64,000 nt of DNA from TMED109 sp002171375 (GTDB lineage Bacteria; Pseudomonadota; Alphaproteobacteria; TMED109). Of this stretch, positions 17,757 through 27,498 are shown one piece after another. The stretch lies in the NCBI GenBank assembly GCA_965657505.1, contig CBFHON010000007.1:1-64000 (forward strand), read 5' to 3'. Position numbers and translations under genes: made by a program. Under the pieces are notes generated by a model. That model made no database searches. It had not been told where the DNA came from and saw only the letters and a list, made by a program, of their open reading frames with translations. Within the stretch, counting starts at the first letter, position 1. Each line of letters begins with the position of its first letter.

Positions 17757-19133
17757 TTAATAAAATCCTATACCGACAGAAAATATCTTTTCTATTTCTG
17801 GAATAAAATCATGCTTTGCAAAAACTATCACTCTATCACCTACCTCAATAGTAGTTGTGCCAACTGGTAATATAACAGTTTTATCTCTTATTAAAGCACC
17901 TATAGCAACTCCATCTGGAAGTGGTTTTTCTCTTAATGGAACTCCAATTAGAATAGATGTTTCTATTGCTTCTAGTTCAATTACTTCTGCTTCTCCCTCT
18001 CTTAAACTTTGAACTTGAAACACCTTGCCCCTTCTAACATATCTTAAAATTCTTGAGACAGTAAGTTCTCTTGGATTAACTACAGCATCTATTCCTAATG
18101 AATTAGTAAATGGACTATACCTATTTTCTGATAATAGAGCCGCAGAAGAATGACATCCATATTTTTTTGCTAAAATAGCAGATAAAGTATTTATTTCATC
18201 ACTAGCAGTTAAAGCAAAAGTGAAATCTGCTTGTGCAATGTTAGCTTCTTCCAGTATTTCTTTATCTAAAGCATCCCCATTTAAAATAATAGATTTGCTA
18301 AGCTCATCAGCAATTGTTTCAGCTCTATTCTTATTATTTTCTATCAGTGTGATATTTGATTGAGGTTCATTTTCCTCAATTGATTTAGCAACTCTCAAAC
18401 CAGTTTTTCCGCCTCCTATAATTACGATCCTTCTAGCTGTTGCAGTTTCCTTTCCAAATATAGATAAGACACGTTCTGTTTTATTTGATTCTGCAATTAT
18501 ATATATATCATCCCCATTTTTCATTTCACTTAACTTATTAGGAACAAAGCCAATAGAATCTCTAACTATATATACAACTCTTGCTCCTAAATCAGGAAAT
18601 ATTTCTGTTAATTGGTTAAGAGGAGTATTTAGAACAGGGCAATCTTCTGCTAAATTTATTTCTATTAATCGAACTAAATCCTCATCAAAAGATATCATAT
18701 CTTTAGCTCCTGGTACAGCAACCAGTCTAGTAAAAGACTTTGCTACTTCTTGCTCAGGAGAAATTAACGCATCTATAGAGAATAAACTTTCATTGAATAA
18801 ATTATTCCATTCTTCTTTATTATAAGCCTCAGATCTAACTCTTGCTATTTTAATTGGAACTTTAAATAATAAATTAGCTATCTGACAAGAAATCATATTT
18901 ATTTCATCAGATTGAGTTACAGCTATAATCATATCACATTTATCTGCTTCTGCTTCTTTTAGAATATTTGGATGAGATGCATAACCAATTAATGTTCTAA
19001 CATCTAGCTTACCAGAAATATGCTCTATTCTATTTTCATCATGATCAATTATAGTAATTTCATTTTTTTCATCAGAAAGTAATCTAGCTATATTATATCC
19101 TACTTCACCAGCACCACAGATAATTATATTCAT
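17757..19133 (-). CDS. trkA: Trk potassium transporter NAD-binding subunit TrkA
   Basis: 458 residues with the two tandem RCK modules of TrkA. The first begins with the dinucleotide motif GAGEVGYNIARLL; the second has IGGGKTGLRVAKSI near residue 239. Each is followed by a TrkA-C domain. It is the peripheral regulatory subunit that gates TrkH in response to NAD(H) or ATP/ADP. The gene lies 11 bases downstream of ntrX and directly before trkH, in the alphaproteobacterial ntr-trk order. Confidence 0.96.
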   Translation of the reverse strand: MNIIICGAGEVGYNIARLLSDEKNEITIIDHDENRIEHISGKLDVRTLIGYASHPNILKEAEADKCDMIIAVTQSDEINMISCQIANLLFKVPIKIARVRSEAYNKEEWNNLFNESLFSIDALISPEQEVAKSFTRLVAVPGAKDMISFDEDLVRLIEINLAEDCPVLNTPLNQLTEIFPDLGARVVYIVRDSIGFVPNKLSEMKNGDDIYIIAESNKTERVLSIFGKETATARRIVIIGGGKTGLRVAKSIEENEPQSNITLIENNKNRAETIADELSKSIILNGDALDKEILEEANIAQADFTFALTASDEINTLSAILAKKYGCHSSAALLSENRYSPFTNSLGIDAVVNPRELTVSRILRYVRRGKVFQVQSLREGEAEVIELEAIETSILIGVPLREKPLPDGVAIGALIRDKTVILPVGTTTIEVGDRVIVFAKHDFIPEIEKIFSVGIGFY

Positions 19134-19144
19134 TTAAGAATTCC

Positions 19145-20533
19145 TTAATTTTTTTTTGTAAATTTTTTTAATGTATTTAGCTTTCTATGAAATGCAGACC
19201 TTTCCATACCAATGAAATTAGCAGTTTTAGATACATTTCCATTAAATCTATCTAAATTTTTAAGTATGTAATCATGTTCAAATATATTTCTAGCTTCCTT
19301 AAGCTTCAAAGAATAAAGGTATTCTATATCAACATTATTATCATTTTTCTGCTCTAATTTTTCTATATTTATTAAATCTTTTGGTAACATATCGTATGAA
19401 ATAATATTTAAATCATTATCGTCAATCATGATTAAAATTCTTTCAATTGTATTTTTTAACTGCCTAACATTTCCTGACCAATTAATAGCTTGAAGTGATG
19501 CTAATGCCTGATTATCTAATGATATTTTACTTCTTCCAGAAGTCTCACAAGCTTTATTTAAAAAATAATTTATTAATAATGGAATATCCTCTTTCCTTTT
19601 AGATAATGAAGGCATCTCTATAGGAACTACATTTAACCTATAGTATAGATCTTCACTAAATGTTTTATCTAAAATTTTATTATGAATTTCTATACTAGAA
19701 GAACTAATTACTCTAACATCCACATTAATTAATGAAGTACCATTTTTTCTTTTATATGAATTTCCTTGAAGTGCCTTAATAAAAAAAGCTTGCGCTTCTG
19801 AAGTTAGGCTTGCAACTTCATCTATAAACAATGTTCCATTATTAGCTTGTTCTAAGAGACCAATCCTTATAATTCTACCGTCACTATCTTCCTCTCCAAA
19901 TAATAACTCCTCTAGTTCATCATTAGATAATATTTGCGAATTTAAAACAATAAATGGTCCTAGCGACCTTTTAGAATTTAGATGAATTAACCTTGCTAAA
20001 GTTTCTTTTCCCGTTCCATATTCACCAGTAATTAATATTCTACTTCCAGTAGGTGAAACTTTTTTTATTAAAGCATGAATCTTTTTGATTAAAATTGATT
20101 CGCCTATAAGTTCAAGTTCTCCGCCAGCTCTAAGCCAAAGTTCCTTATGTTCTTTTTTAAGTTTTGACAGTTCTAATACTCTCTCAAGAGTAATTAATAA
20201 TCTTTCAGCTTCAAAAGGTTTTTCAATATAATCACTTGCGCCGCTCCTAATTGCCTTAACAGCAATATCTATATTTCCATGTCCACTTATCATTATACAT
20301 GGTACAAATAAAAATTTAGACTGAATTTCCTTTAATAATTCCATGCCATCTAATTTACTATTTTCTAACCATATATCTAAAAGAATTAAATCTGGCACTC
20401 TCTCAGAGATTGCATCTAAAGCTTGGTCAGAATTTTCTACAGTTCTAACTTGATAATTCTCATCTTCAAGTAAGCCAGCAATTGACTTTCTAATATCTTC
20501 TTCATCATCTACAACTAATATATTGTTTAACAT
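19145..20533 (-). CDS. ntrX: Response regulator NtrX (divergent AAA+ domain, no GAFTGA)
   Basis: 462 residues: receiver domain (phospho-acceptor Asp53 in LLDIWLEN, conserved Lys105), AAA+ domain with Walker A GEYGTGKE near 170-177 and a Walker B-like LFIDEV near 235, and a C-terminal Fis-type helix-turn-helix (NVSKTANFIGMERSAFHRKL). The sigma-54 contact loop GAFTGA, expected just after LFG at 211-213, is absent and replaced by EEDSDGR. It therefore probably does not activate sigma-54 polymerase and may work as a sigma-70 regulator or repressor. The cognate kinase NtrY is encoded 16 bases upstream. Confidence 0.93.
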   Translation of the reverse strand: MLNNILVVDDEEDIRKSIAGLLEDENYQVRTVENSDQALDAISERVPDLILLDIWLENSKLDGMELLKEIQSKFLFVPCIMISGHGNIDIAVKAIRSGASDYIEKPFEAERLLITLERVLELSKLKKEHKELWLRAGGELELIGESILIKKIHALIKKVSPTGSRILITGEYGTGKETLARLIHLNSKRSLGPFIVLNSQILSNDELEELLFGEEDSDGRIIRIGLLEQANNGTLFIDEVASLTSEAQAFFIKALQGNSYKRKNGTSLINVDVRVISSSSIEIHNKILDKTFSEDLYYRLNVVPIEMPSLSKRKEDIPLLINYFLNKACETSGRSKISLDNQALASLQAINWSGNVRQLKNTIERILIMIDDNDLNIISYDMLPKDLINIEKLEQKNDNNVDIEYLYSLKLKEARNIFEHDYILKNLDRFNGNVSKTANFIGMERSAFHRKLNTLKKFTKKN

Positions 20534-20549
20534 TTTAACCTTCTATTAT

Positions 20550-22739
20550 TTACTCTTTACTTGAAAAGCTTAAATTAACCTGAACTCCAAAGCTATCTTT
20601 AACATTATTTATTTCTAATGAGCCATTATGATCTTCCATAATTTTTTTTACAATTGCTAAACCTAAACCAGTTCCATTTTTTCTTGTAGTAACATAAGGA
20701 TCAGTTAAATCATCTTTTATATTAACAGGCAGACCCATACCCGTATCAGTAACAGAGATATTAAACATTAGATCTTTTTTACTTAATTTTACTGTAAGTA
20801 TATTTTTATCTTTTTTGTTAACTTCCCTCTCAATCATAGAATTAATTCCATTGGATATAATATTTTGTAATGCTTGTCTAATCTGGTCTTCATCAACTAC
20901 GGCATAAAGTATTTTTTTAGGAACATTTATATTAACTAATATATTTTCATTTGAAAGAATAGATAATGAAGCTATATCCTTAACTAAATCAGTTAAATTT
21001 ATTTTATTAAATGATGGTGCTGGCATTCTTGCAAAAGCAGAAAATTCATTCACCATTTTTCTCATTCCGTCAACTTGTCTAATAATCGTACTTATGCAAG
21101 ATAAAAATATATCAGGTTCTAGAGTTATATGATTTTTATATTTTCTTTTTATTCTTTCTGCAGCAAGTTGAATAGGAGTTAGGGGGTTTTTTATTTCATG
21201 TGCAATTCTTCTTGCTACATCGCTCCAAGCTGCTACCCTTTGTATTTTAAAAAATTCTGTCATATCATCAAATGTAACAACATATCCTAAAATCTTATTT
21301 TTATTTTTTTCTACAGTTATAGTAGTTATAAGAATTATTTTTTTATTTTTTCTTATTAATTCAATTTCTTTTGTTATTAAGTGTTGCTTGTTGTCTTTAA
21401 GTTCTAAAAACATATCTTTCATTTCAGGAACCACTTTAATTAAATGACTATTATTAATATTTATCTCAAGGTCTAATAAGTCCAAAGCACGCCTATTGGG
21501 TAAAAATATTTTACCATATTTATCTAAGCCTAAAACTCCCGCTGTGACACCCGTAAGAACAGTTTCTGTAAATTTTATTCTTCTTTCAAGTTCATTATTT
21601 GTAGTAATTAAATCATTTCTTTGACTATCTAACTGTTCTGTCATTTTATTAAAAGTTTTTGATAAATCTGCAATTTCATCTTTCTTATTGTTATCTGGCA
21701 CTCTAACTTTTAAATCTCCCATAGATACTCTTTCTGCAGCATTTGCTAGATTAGTTATTGGTGTAACTAGTCCATTTGCAAAATTTAATCCCATTAATAT
21801 AGCTACAAACATAAGAAGAATAGCTACTACTATAAATACCATCGTAAAAGTAATATGAAGACCTTCTTTTTTATTTTCTACTCCTCTGTAATTTCTAACT
21901 GCAGTCCTTACAGAGTTTATATCTGATATAACTCTTAAATCCTTAAATTTACTAATATATACAAAATGATTACCCAAAAAATTTACTGGAGAAATTGCTG
22001 AAATAGTTTTATCCAACTCGTTACTAGAGAAATCTATAGCAGGTCGCTTAGTCTTTATAACTAAATCATATAAAGCTTTTCTTTTATCCGATTTAAATAA
22101 AAAAGATAATTCACTTTCTGCTAATATTCCTCCAGATTTATCTAAAATAACAACTTCTGTAAAATTTCTTTCATAAGCAAGTTTATTTAAAATTCTTTTT
22201 AAATTATTTTCTTTTTGAATGTCTAAACTATTGATATTATTAAGAATACCAGAACTATTTAATACTTCTGCTATATCTATGGCGTCTAGACTTATTTGCC
22301 TCTGTCCCTGCTCAAAATATGCCTCAGAAACTGATAAAGATTTATTTAGAGCATTTTTTATCTGCGAAGAAAACCAATTTTCTATTCCAACAGTAAAAAA
22401 TATCGCCCCAAATATTGCAACTACAATGGCAGGAGCCGCCGCTAATAAACTAAACATAACTACAACTCTACTATGAAGCTGAGCTCCTAATTGTCCACTC
22501 TTCTTTCTAGACCATATTTTAACAACACGTTTTGTAATAATAATTATTAAACTTATTATTAGAATTAAATCTAAATTAAGTAATAATAAAATTAAAAATT
22601 TATTTGCATCACCGGATGGAGTCATAGCTGCATAAGTGGCCATTCCGGAAATTAAAGAAGCAATAACTAATAACCAAGACCTTTTTAAGCCATCATTAGC
22701 CTTATTTAGTTTATAATTTTTTATAATTGAGGAAAACAC
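20550..22739 (-). CDS. ntrY: Sensor histidine kinase NtrY
   Basis: 729-residue membrane kinase. There are hydrophobic segments near residues 20-40, 45-70 and 90-115, a periplasmic sensor region, another membrane segment near 290-315, then HAMP (about 315-370), PAS (about 385-490), the HisKA dimerisation domain with phospho-acceptor His514 in RIAHEIKNPLTP, and an HATPase domain with DTGMGLP and GTGLGLAIV. It phosphorylates NtrX; in related bacteria the pair responds to nitrogen, oxygen or envelope state. It follows ntrC by 21 bases. Confidence 0.95.
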   Translation of the reverse strand: MFSSIIKNYKLNKANDGLKRSWLLVIASLISGMATYAAMTPSGDANKFLILLLLNLDLILIISLIIIITKRVVKIWSRKKSGQLGAQLHSRVVVMFSLLAAAPAIVVAIFGAIFFTVGIENWFSSQIKNALNKSLSVSEAYFEQGQRQISLDAIDIAEVLNSSGILNNINSLDIQKENNLKRILNKLAYERNFTEVVILDKSGGILAESELSFLFKSDKRKALYDLVIKTKRPAIDFSSNELDKTISAISPVNFLGNHFVYISKFKDLRVISDINSVRTAVRNYRGVENKKEGLHITFTMVFIVVAILLMFVAILMGLNFANGLVTPITNLANAAERVSMGDLKVRVPDNNKKDEIADLSKTFNKMTEQLDSQRNDLITTNNELERRIKFTETVLTGVTAGVLGLDKYGKIFLPNRRALDLLDLEININNSHLIKVVPEMKDMFLELKDNKQHLITKEIELIRKNKKIILITTITVEKNKNKILGYVVTFDDMTEFFKIQRVAAWSDVARRIAHEIKNPLTPIQLAAERIKRKYKNHITLEPDIFLSCISTIIRQVDGMRKMVNEFSAFARMPAPSFNKINLTDLVKDIASLSILSNENILVNINVPKKILYAVVDEDQIRQALQNIISNGINSMIEREVNKKDKNILTVKLSKKDLMFNISVTDTGMGLPVNIKDDLTDPYVTTRKNGTGLGLAIVKKIMEDHNGSLEINNVKDSFGVQVNLSFSSKE

Positions 22740-22760
22740 TGCTTATCTTTTATACAAATT

Positions 22761-24203
22761 TTAATTATTAGCATTATTAGTACCTAATTGTATATCTAAA
22801 TATATAATTTTCTTTCTAAGTGTATTTCTGTTTATACCTAATAATTCTGCCGCTTTTAACTGGTTACCTTTCACTAAATCTAAGGTTTTTATAATTAATG
22901 GTCTTTCAACTTCATGAATAATTCTATCATATAAACCATTTGCAGGTAGTTCATTTTTATGTGAATCAAAATACTGCTTTAAATGTTTTTCTACAGAAGC
23001 TCCTAATGAATTATTTAAATATTTATTATTTTCATTTTTAAACTTAGAAAGTAAAGGTATTATAGTTTCCATATCAATTATATTTTGAGGTACTAATATA
23101 ATTAATCTTTTAATTAAATTTTCTAGTTCTCTAACATTACCTGGCCAATGATATTTTTTTAGTTCATTTAAAGCTTCAATACTTATATTTTTTTTATCCT
23201 CATTAATATCTGTATACTTCTTAATAAAATGATTAATTAACAATGTTATATCATCTGGCCTCTCTCTTAATGAAGGAATATTAATAGGAACTACGTTTAG
23301 TCTATAATACAAGTCTTCTCGAAATAATCCATCATGTATCATCTGTGATAAATCTCTATGAGTAGCTGTTACGATTCTGACATTAGTTTGAATAACTTCT
23401 TTACCACCTACAGCAGTAAAGCAACCATCTTGAAGAACTCTTAAAAGCCTTGTCTGAGCTTCCACCGGCATATCACCGATTTCATCTAAAAATAATGTTC
23501 CATTATTAGCTAACTCAAACTTTCCCTTCTTATTTTTATCAGCTCCTGTAAATGCACCTCTTTCATAGCCAAATAACTCTGATTCAATTAATTCTCTGGG
23601 AATAGCTGCCATATTTATTGCTATGAAGGGAGATGCTTTTCTAGGACTAAAATCATGTAATGCTTTTGCAATTAATTCTTTTCCTGAACCACTTTCCCCT
23701 CTAATCATTACCGTTAAATCTGAATTAACTACTTTTGCTAATACTCTATAAACTTCTTGCATAGCTTGAGAACGACCAATAATAGGCAATTCCTCATCAA
23801 ATATATCTTCATTTTTAGAAGGCATGTGTTTTTTATCTTTGGAATTAAAAGAATTTTTAACTACACTTAATATATGATCTAGATCAAAAGGCTTTGGAAA
23901 ATATTCATAAGCTCCTAAGGTGCTTGCATCTATCGCTGTCTTGATAGTGTTCATTCCACTCATTATCATTACTGGTAAATCTGGTCTAATTTCACGAATT
24001 AAAGTAAGTAAATCTAGACCATTAGAATCCTCCATCATAACATCAGTAATAATTAAATCGCCTTCTCCTTGTTCTACCCAACTTAACAAATTTTTACCTT
24101 TATCTGTAGATTTAGTGATAAAGCCTGATTTATTAAACTTTCTTTCTAAAACTAATCTGATAGCTTTATCATCATCCGCTATTAATATTACTGGTTTAAC
24201 CAT
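22761..24203 (-). CDS. ntrC: Nitrogen regulator NtrC (sigma-54 activator)
   Basis: 480 residues from ATG 24203, chosen because GAAGG lies just upstream and the protein then begins MVKPVILIADDD; an in-frame ATG at 24218 would add five residues. The order is receiver (Asp54 in ITDVMMED), AAA+ domain with GESGSGKE and an intact sigma-54 contact motif GAFTGA at residues 216-221, and a C-terminal Fis-type DNA-binding helix-turn-helix (KAAELLGINRNTLRKK). It activates nitrogen-assimilation promoters when phosphorylated by NtrB. It overlaps ntrB by eight bases. Confidence 0.96.
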   Translation of the reverse strand: MVKPVILIADDDKAIRLVLERKFNKSGFITKSTDKGKNLLSWVEQGEGDLIITDVMMEDSNGLDLLTLIREIRPDLPVMIMSGMNTIKTAIDASTLGAYEYFPKPFDLDHILSVVKNSFNSKDKKHMPSKNEDIFDEELPIIGRSQAMQEVYRVLAKVVNSDLTVMIRGESGSGKELIAKALHDFSPRKASPFIAINMAAIPRELIESELFGYERGAFTGADKNKKGKFELANNGTLFLDEIGDMPVEAQTRLLRVLQDGCFTAVGGKEVIQTNVRIVTATHRDLSQMIHDGLFREDLYYRLNVVPINIPSLRERPDDITLLINHFIKKYTDINEDKKNISIEALNELKKYHWPGNVRELENLIKRLIILVPQNIIDMETIIPLLSKFKNENNKYLNNSLGASVEKHLKQYFDSHKNELPANGLYDRIIHEVERPLIIKTLDLVKGNQLKAAELLGINRNTLRKKIIYLDIQLGTNNANN

Positions 24204-25281
24204 TAGAATTGCCTTCAAAAGATGGGAGTAATACTGTAAAAATAGTTTGACCTATTGAATTAACTTCAATTATACCTCCATGTTCTTCTATAATACTTGA
24301 AACTATCGATAGTCCTAAGCCAGACCCTCCATATTTACTAGAAACAAAAGGCTCAAACAGATGGCTTTTTATGCTATCTGGTATTCCAGGGCCATTATCT
24401 ATAATATTAATATATATAGGTAATTTTAATTTATTATTACTACCAGAAACCTTTATATTAAATCCGTGCCTATAGCCTGTTTTAATAATAATATTACCGT
24501 CTTTGTCAGATTCAGCCGCATTTTTTACTAAATTAAGAAATACCTGAATTAAAGAATTCATATCCCCATATACTTCAGGTAAAGAAGGATCAAAAACTTC
24601 TTTAATTTCACAATTTTTTGCAAAACTAGTTTTAGCTATATTTATGACTCTTTGAATCACATCATGAATGTTAAGGGGAGTTTTCTTAATTATATTATTT
24701 TCAGAAATAGAACTTACTCTTCCAACTAACTCCCCTATTCTATCAACTTCCTCAATAATCATTTTAGTTAAATCTTTATCTGAACTATCAACTACATCAT
24801 TTAATAATTGTGCTGCTCCTTTAATTCCTGAAAGAGGATTTTTAATTTCATGAGCCATTAAAGCAGACAACCCTGTAACTGAATGCATATTTTTTTGAAC
24901 TACACTTCTATCAATTTGCTCTGCAATAGATCTCTTATGAAAGCTAAGTATAATTTCATTTGAATTATTTAGACCAGCTTCTATATCTACTAAAAGATTT
25001 TTTTTATTAAAATCATTAATACTTATATCATATTGAATAGTATTATATTTTTGTTTCTTAACTTGTTGAATCAAGGAAAATATCTGATTATCAGTGGGTA
25101 AAATTTTTTTTAAATTACACTTTAAAAGTGTTTTTTTACTCTCACTAAATAAAATTTCAGAAGCATAGTTTAAAAAAATAATATCATCATTTTCATTAAT
25201 AACAATTATAGCAGTTGGTAAGTTATTTAAAACTTGCTCAAAATTTAGCTTATTTGATAATGTTAATTCATTATTATTCAT
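24196..25281 (-). CDS. ntrB: Nitrogen regulation sensor kinase NtrB
   Basis: 361-residue soluble kinase without membrane segments: an N-terminal PAS domain (about 15-125), a HisKA domain with His144 in LMAHEIKNPLSG, and an HATPase domain with DNGPGIP and GGSGLGLSIV. It phosphorylates or dephosphorylates NtrC under PII control. It is the first gene of the ntrBCYX-trkAH-hflX run. The usual alphaproteobacterial upstream neighbour dusB is missing; instead a 124-base divergent promoter region faces ispDF, containing an NtrC-like palindrome 25 bases upstream of the ntrB start. Confidence 0.95.
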   Translation of the reverse strand: MNNNELTLSNKLNFEQVLNNLPTAIIVINENDDIIFLNYASEILFSESKKTLLKCNLKKILPTDNQIFSLIQQVKKQKYNTIQYDISINDFNKKNLLVDIEAGLNNSNEIILSFHKRSIAEQIDRSVVQKNMHSVTGLSALMAHEIKNPLSGIKGAAQLLNDVVDSSDKDLTKMIIEEVDRIGELVGRVSSISENNIIKKTPLNIHDVIQRVINIAKTSFAKNCEIKEVFDPSLPEVYGDMNSLIQVFLNLVKNAAESDKDGNIIIKTGYRHGFNIKVSGSNNKLKLPIYINIIDNGPGIPDSIKSHLFEPFVSSKYGGSGLGLSIVSSIIEEHGGIIEVNSIGQTIFTVLLPSFEGNSNG

Positions 25282-25305
25282 TTATAATTGCCAAAAATAA
25301 TTAAT

Positions 25306-25322
25306 TGCCTATTAATTAGGCA
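25306..25322. promoter_or_regulatory. Candidate NtrC binding site in the ntrB-ispDF intergenic region
   Basis: A perfect palindrome, TGCCTA-TTAAT-TAGGCA, 17 bases long. Its TGC-N11-GCA ends and spacing match the enhancer consensus TGCACC-N5-GGTGCA. It lies 25 bases upstream of the ntrB start codon and 83 bases upstream of ispDF. The position close to ntrB would fit autoregulation. This is inference from pattern. Confidence 0.45.
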
Positions 25323-25405
25323 CATTAAAGAATAAATTTGTTTTAGTCTAATAAAATATATATAAAATATTAAAATATATTTAGTAATATAAAATGGTAT
25401 AATAT

Positions 25406-26563
25406 ATGAAAACTATTGCAGTTGTCCTAGCTAGTGGCTCAGGAACAAGGTTCGATAAAAATATTATTAAACAGTATCAGACTATTAATGATCATTCTGC
25501 AGTATATTATTCTGTACTTGCATTAAAGAAAAATATTAATATAGATAAAATTGTAATTGTTATAAATAAAAAACATAAAGATATAGCTAAAAAAACTCTT
25601 AAAGGCTTAAATATAATAAATTTTGTTTATGGAGGAAACTCCAGACAAAAGTCAGTTTATAACGCACTTAAATACATAAAAAAATATAATCCAACAAATG
25701 TTCTAATACATGATAGTGTTAGACCAAATATTGAAGATAGTCTTATTGACACTCTAGTTAAGAAACTTGATAAATATGAAGCAGTAATTCCAGTAATTAA
25801 AATTAATGATTCATTAAAAAAAGTAAATAATAATACTGTTACAGATCATTTAGACAGAAATAAATTTTGTTTAGCCCAAACTCCTCAGGCTTTTAAATAT
25901 AAAGATCTATTTTTAAAACATAAATTAAATATCAATAACAATATAACTGACGATGCAACATTATTTGACAATGTTCATAAAATAAATGGTAATATTAATA
26001 ATCTAAAAATTACTACAAAAGTAGATCTAAAATTATTAAAGATAATGATGAATAAAGAAATAAAACATATACAAATATCTGCTATAGGAATTGATGTACA
26101 TAAATTTAGTTTAACAAAAGCAAACACAATAAAACTTGGAGGTGTATCAATAAAACATAATAAAAAATTAATCGGTCATTCTGATGCAGATGTTGTTCTT
26201 CACGCTCTAGTAGACTCTATACTTGGCACAGTTTCAGAAGGAGATATAGGAAGTATATTCTCAAATAAAGATCCTAAATGGAAGAATGCAAATTCAATAA
26301 TTTTTGTAAGACATGCAATATCATTATTAAATAAGCATAAATGTAATTTATTACATACAGATATAAATATTATATGTGAAGAACCTAAAATTTCTATACA
26401 TAGGAATAAAATTAAAAAAAGCATTGCTAAACTACTTTGTATTTCTGAGGAATGTGTTTCTATAAAAGCAACTACCACAGAAACATTGGGTTTTACAGGT
26501 AGGAAAGAAGGCATCATGGCTCAATGTATCACTACTATCTCAAAGCCTATAAATAATGTATAA
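25406..26563 (+). CDS. ispDF: Bifunctional IspD/IspF (MEP isoprenoid pathway)
   Basis: 385 residues. Residues 1-225 are the IspD cytidylyltransferase (VLASGSGTRF, HDSVRPN, LAQTPQAFKY), making CDP-methylerythritol from MEP and CTP. Residues 226-385 are the IspF cyclodiphosphate synthase (GIDVHKF, HSDADVVLHALVD, ATTTETLGF). The fusion is common in Alphaproteobacteria; the middle enzyme, IspE, is not here. dxr, the preceding step, is at 58568-59740 in this window. ispDF overlaps pgpA by eight bases. Confidence 0.96.
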   Translation: MKTIAVVLASGSGTRFDKNIIKQYQTINDHSAVYYSVLALKKNINIDKIVIVINKKHKDIAKKTLKGLNIINFVYGGNSRQKSVYNALKYIKKYNPTNVLIHDSVRPNIEDSLIDTLVKKLDKYEAVIPVIKINDSLKKVNNNTVTDHLDRNKFCLAQTPQAFKYKDLFLKHKLNINNNITDDATLFDNVHKINGNINNLKITTKVDLKLLKIMMNKEIKHIQISAIGIDVHKFSLTKANTIKLGGVSIKHNKKLIGHSDADVVLHALVDSILGTVSEGDIGSIFSNKDPKWKNANSIIFVRHAISLLNKHKCNLLHTDINIICEEPKISIHRNKIKKSIAKLLCISEECVSIKATTTETLGFTGRKEGIMAQCITTISKPINNV

Positions 26564-27011
26564 ATTAAATATAAACTCAATATTTGTTTCTGTATTTGGT
26601 GTAGGCTATATACCTTTTGCCTCTGGAACCTTTGGATCGCTTGCAGGGTTAATCATAGGATACTTAATATATTTAATTAATTATAATTTATTATTTTTAG
26701 CTATTCCTATTCTATTTATATTAGGAATTATAGCCTCAGATATTTATCAAAACAAAACAGGAGAGCAAGATTCAAAAGTTATTGTTATAGATGAAGTAGT
26801 AGGACAGCTAATAGCAATGTTAACTGTATTAGATAATTTCTTATTATTATTTTTATCTTTTTTAATTTTTAGATTCTTTGATATAGTAAAACCTTGGCCA
26901 GCGTCATTTTTTGATAAAAATATGAAGAATGGTAAAGGGGTAATGATGGATGATGTAATTGCAGGAATATATTCATTAATAATACTTATTATTATAGAAA
27001 TGTGTATATAA
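26556..27011 (+). CDS. pgpA: Phosphatidylglycerophosphatase A
   Basis: 151 residues with three to four membrane segments. Family motifs are PFASGTFGSLAG at the N terminus, VIDEVVGQLIAM near residue 75, and FFDIVKPWPA near 107. It dephosphorylates phosphatidylglycerophosphate to phosphatidylglycerol at the inner membrane. The start overlaps ispDF by eight bases and the stop is followed after one base by the cinA-type gene, so the three form one operon. Confidence 0.92.
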   Translation: MYKLNINSIFVSVFGVGYIPFASGTFGSLAGLIIGYLIYLINYNLLFLAIPILFILGIIASDIYQNKTGEQDSKVIVIDEVVGQLIAMLTVLDNFLLLFLSFLIFRFFDIVKPWPASFFDKNMKNGKGVMMDDVIAGIYSLIILIIIEMCI

Positions 27012-27012
27012 A

Positions 27013-27498
27013 ATGAATAATATTTTAAGCGATTTAGCACTACAACTATTAAAACTTTTAAATGAAAATAGACTTAAAGTAGGAACGGCTGAATCTTGTA
27101 CAGGAGGAATGTTAGCTCAATATTTAACAATGCACCCTGGATCATCTAAAACATTTAATTATAGTTTTATAACATACTCAAATGAAGCAAAAATAAAAAT
27201 TCTTTGTGTAAATAAAGGTTTAATTAAAGAATATGGAGCAGTTAGTAAACAAGTAGTATGTGAAATGGCAAAAAATTTATATAATTATAATAATGATATA
27301 GATATTGCAATAGCAATTTCTGGAATAGCTGGGCCGGGTGGATCTTCTCATAATAAGCCTGTTGGTTTGGTACACCATGCAGTAGTTTCGAAAAGTAAGT
27401 TAGATCATAAAAAAATTATTTATGAAGGAAACAGAGAATCTATTAGAAAAAATTCTGTAAAAACTAGTATTGAGATGGCAATACAAGCTATAAATTAA
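27013..27498 (+). CDS. CinA C-terminal domain protein / nicotinamide-nucleotide amidohydrolase (PncC type)
   Basis: 161 residues, only the C-terminal domain of CinA, as in stand-alone PncC. Motifs: GTAESCTGGMLAQ near residue 24, TYSNEAKIKIL near 55, and ISGIAGPGG near 103. PncC deamidates nicotinamide mononucleotide to nicotinate mononucleotide for NAD recycling. Despite the name, this is not evidence of competence. The end overlaps the convergent coq10/ratA-like gene by four bases. Confidence 0.9.
   Translation: MNNILSDLALQLLKLLNENRLKVGTAESCTGGMLAQYLTMHPGSSKTFNYSFITYSNEAKIKILCVNKGLIKEYGAVSKQVVCEMAKNLYNYNNDIDIAIAISGIAGPGGSSHNKPVGLVHHAVVSKSKLDHKKIIYEGNRESIRKNSVKTSIEMAIQAIN

Noticed and set aside
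25398..25403. TATAAT as the ispDF -10 box
   Set aside because: It ends two bases before the ATG, so transcription would start inside the gene.
27013..27498. CinA as a sign of natural competence
   Set aside because: Only the PncC-type amidase domain is present, and comEC is missing from its usual place.
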